Shown one piece after another: positions 1 through 4,928 of a stretch of DNA of 5,125 nucleotides; position 1 is the stretch's first letter, and each line of letters starts with the position of its first letter. The position numbers and the translations under genes were made by a program. The stretch is taken from contig JAGWPQ010000317.1 in assembly GCA_028877045.1 (NCBI GenBank), positions 1-5,125 on the forward strand. The letters run 5' to 3'. The notes beneath the pieces are model-generated. The model worked only from the letters and a program-made list of their open reading frames with translations. It had not been told where the DNA came from and did no database searches. The stretch is from Bacteroidota bacterium. GTDB taxonomy: Bacteria; Bacteroidota; Bacteroidia; Chitinophagales; Chitinophagaceae.

Positions 1-5
1 GAGGC

Positions 6-26
6 TTGCGTCGCACTCTTCAACGC
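6..26. repeat. G+C-rich block, possible interspersed intergenic repeat
   Basis: A short G+C-rich stretch lies just after the stop codon of the 67-residue gene, inside otherwise very AT-rich sequence. It contains GCGT at 8-11 and ACGC at 23-26 as short inverted arms, and the near-palindrome TGCGTCGCA at 7-15. It has no T-tract on either side, so it does not look like an intrinsic terminator. From memory only, strings resembling 'GTGCGACGCAA' recur between genes in some Chitinophagaceae-like genomes. There is no second copy in this window, so calling it a repeat is a guess. It could equally be the start of the next gene's upstream region. Confidence 0.25.
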
Positions 27-34
27 TTTTATCT

Positions 35-238
35 CTATTCAACAATGTCTTCTTTTTTATTATTTTTTATTTTTTCAACTCCCAACCAAATAAAATAAAT
101 AATACTGACAGAAGATACTCCCAAACAAAAAGAATTCAGTACTTCAGATTTCGAAAAAAGCATAACCGCTAATGCCAATACAATAATTATTGCATTGAAT
201 TTTGTTCTGTTTGCCTGCATCCAATAATACCAATTCAT
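35..238 (-). CDS. Small two-helix membrane protein of unknown function
   Basis: A 67-residue protein that I do not recognise. Two hydrophobic segments, at about residues 15-29 (rich in I, V, A, L) and 34-54, should form a short hairpin across the inner membrane. The N-terminus is aromatic (Trp3, Tyr4, Tyr5, Trp6). The C-terminal tail from about residue 56 is strongly charged (KIKNNKKEDIVE) and probably cytoplasmic. It starts with ATG and stops with TAG. It is on the same strand as nuoA-nuoB-nuoC and begins 55 bp after nuoC, where nuoD would be the usual next gene. It may be co-transcribed with nuo, but the gap holds an AT-rich tandem repeat and no recognisable start signal. Being so short, it could in principle be a chance reading frame, although its clean hydrophobic/charged layout argues that it is real. 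No link to complex I can be shown. Confidence 0.6.
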   Translation of the reverse strand: MNWYYWMQANRTKFNAIIIVLALAVMLFSKSEVLNSFCLGVSSVSIIYFIWLGVEKIKNNKKEDIVE

Positions 239-267
239 AAAAACAATTTATACTTTATTCAGCAACA

Positions 268-285
268 CATTTTCAAATTTTCAAA
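268..285. repeat. AT-rich tandem 8-bp repeat between nuoC and the small membrane gene
   Basis: TTTTCAAA occurs twice in direct tandem at 270-277 and 278-285, preceded by CA and followed by TTGCCACATTA, which runs into the nuoC stop codon. On the coding (minus) strand it reads as AATTTGAAAA repeated. From memory, strings of this kind (TTTGAAAATTTGAAAATG) are common between genes in Bacteroidota genomes, which would make this one copy of a dispersed simple element. No hairpin with a T-tract is formed, so it is not an intrinsic terminator for nuoC. Confidence 0.5.
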
Positions 286-293
286 TTGCCACA

Positions 294-812
294 TTAAATA
301 ATTGAACCGCCTCTTCCAAACATTTCATCATCTTTATCAATCCTTGTTTGATCTTCCATTGGAAATTCTTTTCTCATCGGAAAATAATTCATCTCTTCCA
401 CATTCAATATTCTTTTCAAATTAGGATGACCGATAAAATTTACGCCAAAGAAATCATAGGTTTCTCTTTCCATCCAATTAGCACTTGAAAATAATTTTGT
501 TGCTGTAAAAACATCAGGCTGTTCAATATTTGTAAATATGGTATAACGCAAACGAATATTATCGATCAAATTATGTAAATGATAAACCACTGCTAATTCG
601 CCGCCTTTATTTTCGGGATAATGTGCCGCAGTAATATCGGTTAAGAATTGAAAGTGCAGGGTTGCATCATCATACAAAAACTGCAACACTTTTAAATTAA
701 TTTCTTTAGAAGAACTGAAAGAAAGTAAACCATAAGGTTCGTGAAAACCGGTGACTGCATCACCAAATTTTTCTATCAATTTATTTTTGATCTGTTCGTT
801 AGTTAAACCCAT
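294..812 (-). CDS. nuoC: NADH-quinone oxidoreductase subunit C (complex I 30-kDa subunit)
   Basis: This subunit belongs to the peripheral arm of respiratory complex I. It packs against NuoD and NuoB near the quinone site and is structural rather than redox-active. The 172-residue length suits a stand-alone NuoC, not the NuoCD fusion found in E. coli. The family signature is clear at residues 115-136: Glu115-Arg116-Glu117, then Tyr118-Asp119-Phe120-Phe121-Gly122, His129-Pro130, and Lys133-Arg134-Ile135-Leu136. It is followed by the usual FPMRKEFPMEDQ stretch at 144-155, where NuoC meets NuoD. The N-terminal half (about 1-110) has the alternating pattern of the family's alpha/beta domain. The ATG lies 6 bp after the nuoB stop codon with only A/T-rich sequence before it, so initiation is without Shine-Dalgarno pairing and probably coupled to nuoB. 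nuoD does not follow within the window. Confidence 0.96.
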   Translation of the reverse strand: MGLTNEQIKNKLIEKFGDAVTGFHEPYGLLSFSSSKEINLKVLQFLYDDATLHFQFLTDITAAHYPENKGGELAVVYHLHNLIDNIRLRYTIFTNIEQPDVFTATKLFSSANWMERETYDFFGVNFIGHPNLKRILNVEEMNYFPMRKEFPMEDQTRIDKDDEMFGRGGSII

Positions 813-818
813 AATTTT

Positions 819-1406
819 TTATTCTATTCCGTAAGTTTCTAATAAAGCTTTGTATTGTGAACTGTTTCGGCGGCGGATACTTTCGTGTGCAACCAGATCC
901 TGAATTTTCATAAAGCCATCCAAAATTGCTTCCGGTCTGGGCGGGCAACCGGGCACATACACATCAACAGGAATGATCTGATCAATGCCCTGCAACACAC
1001 TGTAAGAATCAAAAATACCGCCACTGCTTGCACAGGCACCAACCGCTAAAACCCAGCGTGGTTCGGCCATTTGCAGATATACCTGGCGCAAAACCGGTCC
1101 CATTTTTTTAGAGATCGTTCCCATCACCATCAACAGATCGCATTGGCGTGGCGTGAATGCCATACGCTCGGCACCAAATCTTGCCAGGTCGTAATGTGCG
1201 GCAGCAGTTGCCATAAATTCTATACCGCAACATGATGTTGCAAATGGCAAAGGCCAGATAGAATTTTTACGGGCCAATCCAACAACATCGCTGAGTTTGG
1301 CAGTAAAAAACCCTTCGCCCGAATAACCATCGGGAGCTTCAACCATACTTACAGCAGTTGCCTTAACAGCTTCTTTAGGATGAATATTAAAACGTACCGG
1401 ACGCAT
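819..1406 (-). CDS. nuoB: NADH-quinone oxidoreductase subunit B (complex I, N2 cluster subunit)
   Basis: NuoB carries the [4Fe-4S] cluster N2, the last iron-sulfur centre before quinone. The four expected ligands are present: the tandem Cys59-Cys60 in TSCCGIEFM, Cys125 in GACASSGG, and Cys154 in VPGCPPRPEA. The spacings of 65 and 29 residues match those of E. coli NuoB (Cys64 to Cys129 to Cys158). Other conserved stretches are the ARFGAERM region (75-82) and TPRQCDLLMVMGT (85-97). The 195-residue length is normal for NuoB. The ATG at 1406 is preceded by an in-frame TAG with no other ATG between, so the start is well fixed. An 81-bp gap with AT-rich repeats separates it from nuoA, while nuoC follows after 6 bp. 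The sequence is typical of Bacteroidota, and I see nothing broken or missing. Confidence 0.98.
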   Translation of the reverse strand: MRPVRFNIHPKEAVKATAVSMVEAPDGYSGEGFFTAKLSDVVGLARKNSIWPLPFATSCCGIEFMATAAAHYDLARFGAERMAFTPRQCDLLMVMGTISKKMGPVLRQVYLQMAEPRWVLAVGACASSGGIFDSYSVLQGIDQIIPVDVYVPGCPPRPEAILDGFMKIQDLVAHESIRRRNSSQYKALLETYGIE

Positions 1407-1411
1407 ATTAT

Positions 1412-1477
1412 AATGTTGAATTTTGAATGATAAATTTTGAATGAACAGATCTCCTTTCTAATTTAACATTCAACATT
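1412..1477. repeat. AT-rich direct and inverted repeats in the nuoA-nuoB gap
   Basis: Two kinds of repeat fill this gap. AATTTTGAATGA occurs twice as a direct repeat, at 1419-1430 and 1433-1444, with a period of 14 bp. AATGTTGAAT at 1412-1421 and ATTCAACATT at 1468-1477 are perfect 10-bp inverted arms around a 46-base centre. The centre includes the palindrome AGATCT (1447-1452) and, on the coding strand, the sequence AAAGGAG (1451-1457), which is followed by no start codon at usable distance. In the nuoA-nuoB transcript the arms could pair, leaving the second arm ending 5 nt before the nuoB ATG. Strings of this style recur between genes in Bacteroidota (from memory), so this may be a dispersed repeat rather than a dedicated regulator. 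Confidence 0.55.
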
Positions 1478-1487
1478 TAAAATAGTT

Positions 1488-1886
1488 TTAGTCTTCCCAT
1501 GTTAATGCACCTTTCTTGATGATATAAAAAAATCCCACCAGGAAAAATGCAACAAATAATAATACCGCTTCGAAACCACCCCAGCCCAGTGATTTAAAAT
1601 TAACCGCATAAGGATAAAAGAAAATCACTTCCACATCGAATAACACAAATAAAATTGCCACTAAAAAATATTTAATAGCCACCGGCTGACGGGCATTGCC
1701 ATGACTTGCAATACCACTTGTAAAACTTTCTAATTTATCGTCGGTCTTTCTTTTGGGACCAACCCATGCAGAAAGTGCAATCATAAAAGCCACAAAGCCA
1801 ACAGCGAAGATTATTTGGATACCGATAGGGAAATAATTGGCAGCAGTACTCTCTGTTGAATCTAATAACATAGGAAGCCAATGCAT
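1488..1886 (-). CDS. nuoA: NADH-quinone oxidoreductase subunit A (complex I, ND3 homologue)
   Basis: NuoA is a small membrane subunit of complex I; its loop between helices 1 and 2 lines the entrance to the quinone cavity. With the ATG at 1886 the protein has 132 residues and three membrane helices at about 19-43, 72-91 and 104-123. The family core is clear: GNARQPVAIKYFLVAILFV (63-81), then Phe-Asp84-Val-Glu86, matching the conserved Asp79/Glu81 pair of E. coli NuoA, and a terminal GALTWED. The loop motif reads Phe55-Thr56-Ser57-Gly58 where F-E-S-G or Y-E-C-G is usual, so the conserved glutamate is replaced by threonine. The frame is open back to a TTG at 1913 (141 residues), but that codon overlaps the candidate -7 promoter box, so I prefer the ATG at 1886. 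An ATG at 1871 (127 residues) is also possible. It is the first gene of the nuo unit. Confidence 0.95.
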   Translation of the reverse strand: MHWLPMLLDSTESTAANYFPIGIQIIFAVGFVAFMIALSAWVGPKRKTDDKLESFTSGIASHGNARQPVAIKYFLVAILFVLFDVEVIFFYPYAVNFKSLGWGGFEAVLLFVAFFLVGFFYIIKKGALTWED

Positions 1887-1910
1887 GTCTTGAACTTTTG
1901 AAATGAGTTG

Positions 1911-1937
1911 CAAAAATAAGACTGCAAAGCATACAAA
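1911..1937 (-). promoter_or_regulatory. Candidate Bacteroidota-type promoter for nuoA-nuoB-nuoC
   Basis: On the minus strand TATTTTTG at 1918-1911 is an exact match to the Bacteroidota -7 consensus TAnnTTTG. A TTTG at 1937-1934 could serve as the -33 element. The 15-base spacer is a little shorter than the 17-23 usually given for this promoter class, which lowers confidence. Transcription would begin at about 1904, leaving a leader of about 18 nt before the ATG at 1886. The -33 TTTG sits inside the T-tract of the upstream terminator. This is a motif match only. Confidence 0.5.
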
Positions 1938-1964
1938 AGAAAAACTCCTCGTAAATGAGGAGTT
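1935..1964 (-). terminator. Intrinsic terminator of the TonB/SBP/TPR operon
   Basis: A perfect 8-bp stem AACTCCTC/GAGGAGTT (1943-1950 with 1957-1964) encloses a 6-base loop. Read on the minus strand it is followed by TTTTTCTTTTG, a strong U-tract. It starts 17 bp after the stop codon of the TPR gene and separates that operon from nuoA. The plus-strand side is also T-rich, but no plus-strand gene is present to use it. Confidence 0.9.
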
Positions 1965-1980
1965 ATTTCTTTAATTTTTT

Positions 1981-3708
1981 TTATGTAGCGCTTCCGGGAG
2001 CCTTTCCGCTTACAAATCCGGTTGAAGATTTAGAAGCAGGTTTTTTAGTAGGCGGTGGTGGCGCCAATGCCTTTTGCAGCACATCTTTTGTTTTTAAAAT
2101 GAAGTCATTTTCTTCACCCGGATCCGGGTATAGAGCCAACATCTTATCGCAAATCTCCAATCCTTTCTGGTTATCTTTCATTTTATCAACAAAATAGACC
2201 AACAAAAAATAGTAGTTATTAAATATCAGTTTTTTGTTTTTCACCGAATCCTTCATTAAAAATTCGTTTTGCTGAATGATAGGATCAATGGCTGTAGCAC
2301 TGTCTATTGCTTTTGCCGCTTTTACATTGAAAAAATATCCTTGTGATTTATCAGGAAATGCAGCAATATAATTTTTTGCAATCGACATCGTTTGTACATA
2401 ATCTTTTGCATTAAATGCTATCATGGAAAGATTATAATAATCGAACTCGCTTGTGGTCCCGCCCTTCAATTCAATAACTTTTTGATACCATTTTAATTGA
2501 TCGGTATATAATTTCGCTTTACCCAATAAGGATGCAGCCTGATCGGCGTACAGTATTTTATTTTCTTTTGAAGGATCTGCTGCTATTGCCTTTTCTAAAT
2601 ATCCAACTGCCTGCATTTCACTGCCGGGGAATTTGGAAAATATCTTTACTGCCAAATCATAATCGGAAGGCTGAACAATACTGGGTGTGGCAACAGCAAA
2701 GAATTTTTCGGCATACGATTTTGCTTGTATGGAATCACCCAATCTGTCGTAATCATACGCATATAAAATATTGATGCGTGGCATTGATCCTGCCGGAATA
2801 GATGCTTCTATTTCTTTTGCTTTAGCCAATGACTCATTATATTTTCCTGCACGGAAAAGATAATCTGCCATCCAATAATCAGTTGATGGATCCTTATCGG
2901 CATACTTTACATAATTGTCTAAATAATCTTTTGCTTTATTTACATCTTTTTCGGCATAATATTTAAACAGCGATAAGTAAGCAAGCGGAAAAGTTGGGTC
3001 AGCACTGATGGCGCCGTTAAAAGAAGATTCTAATGCCTCTTTATTATTCTGGCTTAAATAGATCTGACCTATTTGATATTGTGCCATTACATTTTTGGGG
3101 TCACGTGCCAACGCATCTAAAAAAGATTTTACTGCGTCGCCGCCATTTTCACCTCCTAATTTTCGATAACAAATACCCATGTTGATATAAATATCGGGGT
3201 TGGTTTTATTAAGCTCTGCTGCACGTTTTAATTTTTCGATCCCATATACCGGATCGCCTGTAGTTGAATTGCCATCGGCGTTGGCACGACCGATCGCATT
3301 TAAAATATCGGGATTTTCGCCCTTCTTTGTTTTTGTGGCCGTGATGGCTTGCTCGAATTTTTGTTTGGCACTATTCAGATCACCGCCCTGCAATAATTCT
3401 ACATGACCCATTCCAATCCAGATGAATGGATCGTTCACACCATCAGTTAATGCTTTTTGATAAACAGCTTTTGCTGCATTTAATTGATCAGGAGTTGGCA
3501 ACCCTTCTGCTGCTAATAAAGCCTGACCATACCAATAAATTGTTTGCGGATCTTTTGGATTAGCATCATACAATTTTTTTAAAATTGAAATAGCCGTTTT
3601 ATCCTTTTCGTAATTAATATCTTTAATGCCCTCCGCGATTGTTTGTGCATGTATTGTACTAACTGCAATCATTGCGGCAACAAAAAAAGTAATGATCTTC
3701 TTCATCAT
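1981..3708 (-). CDS. Exported tetratricopeptide-repeat (TPR) protein
   Basis: A 575-residue protein built almost wholly of TPR helix pairs and probably acting as a periplasmic scaffold. The first 21 residues form a Sec signal peptide: lysines after the start, a hydrophobic core (ITFFVAAMIAVS), and likely cleavage after Ala21 (IHA before QT). There is no lipobox cysteine. About nine or ten repeats are visible, for example at residues 35-66, 78-110, 157-186, 191-221, 223-253, 365-396 and 404-452; the clearest carry the A-x-x-x-(F/Y)-x-x-A-(I/L)-x-x-D-P pattern (DALARDPKN, GAISADPTF, KAIAADPSK). The tail after about 549 is proline-, lysine- and serine-rich (APPPPTKKPASKSS) and likely disordered. 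It starts 20 bp after the lipoprotein gene and is the last gene before the terminator. A second ATG directly follows the first, so the start is uncertain by one codon. The binding partner is unknown; operon context suggests the lipoprotein or the TonB machinery. Confidence 0.9.
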   Translation of the reverse strand: MMKKIITFFVAAMIAVSTIHAQTIAEGIKDINYEKDKTAISILKKLYDANPKDPQTIYWYGQALLAAEGLPTPDQLNAAKAVYQKALTDGVNDPFIWIGMGHVELLQGGDLNSAKQKFEQAITATKTKKGENPDILNAIGRANADGNSTTGDPVYGIEKLKRAAELNKTNPDIYINMGICYRKLGGENGGDAVKSFLDALARDPKNVMAQYQIGQIYLSQNNKEALESSFNGAISADPTFPLAYLSLFKYYAEKDVNKAKDYLDNYVKYADKDPSTDYWMADYLFRAGKYNESLAKAKEIEASIPAGSMPRINILYAYDYDRLGDSIQAKSYAEKFFAVATPSIVQPSDYDLAVKIFSKFPGSEMQAVGYLEKAIAADPSKENKILYADQAASLLGKAKLYTDQLKWYQKVIELKGGTTSEFDYYNLSMIAFNAKDYVQTMSIAKNYIAAFPDKSQGYFFNVKAAKAIDSATAIDPIIQQNEFLMKDSVKNKKLIFNNYYFLLVYFVDKMKDNQKGLEICDKMLALYPDPGEENDFILKTKDVLQKALAPPPPTKKPASKSSTGFVSGKAPGSAT

Positions 3709-3728
3709 GTTTCGTTTAAATTATAGGT

Positions 3729-4649
3729 TTACTCTTGCTCTTTTATTTTACTGTTCCGTTTTAAAAAACTCATTTTCGCCGGTGCCAAACCTGATCGTCT
3801 GAAAATCAGTTGTCCTCTTTCCAAACTCATAAAATTTACAAATCCTGTCCCCAAGCCACCTGCATCGTCTTTAAAAATATAATATAAAGGCCGTGCCAGC
3901 GGATACTCACCAAAAGTTATTGTTGCCTGCGATGGTTTTGCAAACATATCTTTTTCGTTGCATTTTACACACTCTACCAGGGCCAATCGCATTTTTTTTA
4001 AATCTTCTACCTGCTGTGGTTCTTCGCTATTACCTACCCAGCTTAACCCCACAAAGCCAATTGCATTCTCTGTTTTTTTGATGGCTTCAATTACTGCATC
4101 ACTTCCGTTTACTGCTACAACATTCTTTCCGAACGATGCGCCTCTCAATACACTGTCTTGCAAATATCTTACCGAACTTGTTGCATTGTTTCCATCCATG
4201 ATGGCAGTTATGTTTTTTTTGCCGGTCAGGATATTCTTCAAATCTGCAATTGTAAAAACACTGTCTTTCGACTTGATATTTACAATCACTGCAACCGCAT
4301 CATAGGCCAGTGTCGCAAACTGAGGGGGGACAGATAATTTATTGGCAAAGAACGATGTTTCACTTTTAGATAATCCTTTTGCAACAATAATCAATCTTGT
4401 ACTATCCTTCATAAAATCTTTAAAACATTCTACTTCCGGTTTGTACGACGCAATGATATTTGCTTCCGGATAAGAAGAATGATACACTTTAATTTGCTGC
4501 TCTATCACCGGTTTAAAACTCTCATCAACACTTATATAAATAGTTCCTTTTTTGGGTGTATCAGTTTCAACAAAACCCGCGTCCTGTTTGGTTTTACAAG
4601 ATGCCAGCAATAAAAGATAAAGCGAAATAAAATATATGCTCTTTTTCAT
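3729..4649 (-). CDS. PstS-like substrate-binding lipoprotein, ligand unknown
   Basis: A 306-residue type II periplasmic-binding-protein fold. The N-terminus is a lipoprotein signal with the lipobox Leu15-Ala16-Ser17-Cys18, so the mature protein should be lipid-anchored at Cys18. The binding fold begins at GTIYISVDESFKPVIEQQ (36-53), then SYPEANI, DSTRLIIVAKGLS (82-94), and DAVAVIVN (117-124) with the following ITILTG-like segment (FTIADLKNILTG, 132-143). It ends with RPLYYIFKD (253-261) and the helix GLGTGFVNFMSLERGQ (265-280). This pattern matches the PstS-like family. However, the phosphate-coordinating Arg/Ser-Gly-Thr segment of true PstS reads MDGNNATSS (151-159) here, and there are no PstA, PstB or PstC genes nearby, so phosphate import is unlikely. 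Cys227 and Cys230 form a CxxC pair. The gene starts 1 bp after the two-helix gene, implying coupled translation. Confidence 0.85.
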   Translation of the reverse strand: MKKSIYFISLYLLLLASCKTKQDAGFVETDTPKKGTIYISVDESFKPVIEQQIKVYHSSYPEANIIASYKPEVECFKDFMKDSTRLIIVAKGLSKSETSFFANKLSVPPQFATLAYDAVAVIVNIKSKDSVFTIADLKNILTGKKNITAIMDGNNATSSVRYLQDSVLRGASFGKNVVAVNGSDAVIEAIKKTENAIGFVGLSWVGNSEEPQQVEDLKKMRLALVECVKCNEKDMFAKPSQATITFGEYPLARPLYYIFKDDAGGLGTGFVNFMSLERGQLIFRRSGLAPAKMSFLKRNSKIKEQE

Positions 4650-4650
4650 T

Positions 4651-4884
4651 TTAATAATCCTTCTTTATTCCGCGATACAATCTGAATCCGCCATACAATA
4701 AACAAATGCTTCCAAAAAAATACCTGAAAGTTTTATCTACATCCATGATCTGAACAATTTTAAATTTGTCTCCAAAGAACATTACGGCAGCCATCGATAA
4801 TAAAAAAATAGCCATGGTCAAGTCGTATGTCATCCGCATCACATAATAACTTTTTCGCTGTTTATCTCTAAAATCATTTTCCAT
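4651..4884 (-). CDS. Small two-helix inner-membrane protein of the TonB-linked operon
   Basis: A 77-residue protein with two predicted membrane helices at about residues 20-37 and 54-69. A basic, charged N-terminus (DFRDKQRK) and a basic C-terminus (RLYRGIKKDY) would both lie in the cytoplasm. The second helix ends in the distinctive Tyr64-Gly65-Gly66-Phe67-Arg68-Leu69-Tyr70-Arg71-Gly72. I recall similar YGGFRxYRG endings in small Bacteroidota proteins near exbD and PstS-like genes, but know of no assigned function. It starts 44 bp after the tonB stop codon, and its own stop is separated from the lipoprotein ATG by a single base, so the two are almost certainly translated together. A role in anchoring or adjusting the ExbB-ExbD-TonB complex is conceivable but unproven. 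Confidence 0.8.
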   Translation of the reverse strand: MENDFRDKQRKSYYVMRMTYDLTMAIFLLSMAAVMFFGDKFKIVQIMDVDKTFRYFFGSICLLYGGFRLYRGIKKDY

Positions 4885-4928
4885 TTAACGATACTTTGAA
4901 GTAGGGGTGAGCAATTTAGATAATTATT

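Noticed and set aside
1887..1913. N-terminal extension of NuoA from a TTG start at 1913
   Set aside because: The TTG and the bases just before it coincide with a perfect TAnnTTTG box, an ATG is available at 1886 with A-rich upstream sequence, and the extra nine residues show no family similarity.
1735..1932. Minus-strand 65-codon frame overlapping nuoA
   Set aside because: It is in another frame across the strongly conserved nuoA gene, and its cysteine- and arginine-rich product is typical of a spurious frame.
1943..1964. The stem-loop as an operator or attenuator for nuoA
   Set aside because: Its position 17 bp after the TPR stop codon and the strong T-tract on the minus strand fit an ordinary intrinsic terminator, and the candidate -7 box lies downstream of it.
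1955..2197. Plus-strand open frame of 80 codons
   Set aside because: It overlaps the terminator and the 3' end of the TPR gene on the other strand and has no recognisable protein features; it is an antisense shadow.
3893..4305. Two overlapping plus-strand frames of 62 and 115 codons
   Set aside because: Both lie antisense within the lipoprotein gene, have unlikely composition (many Thr, Phe, Pro, Ser) and no start signals; they are shadows of the opposite strand.
4885..4928. Internal promoter before the 77-residue gene, from TAAATTG on the minus strand
   Set aside because: It lacks one T of the TAnnTTTG consensus and has no matching -33 element; the gap is short and an operon reading is simpler.
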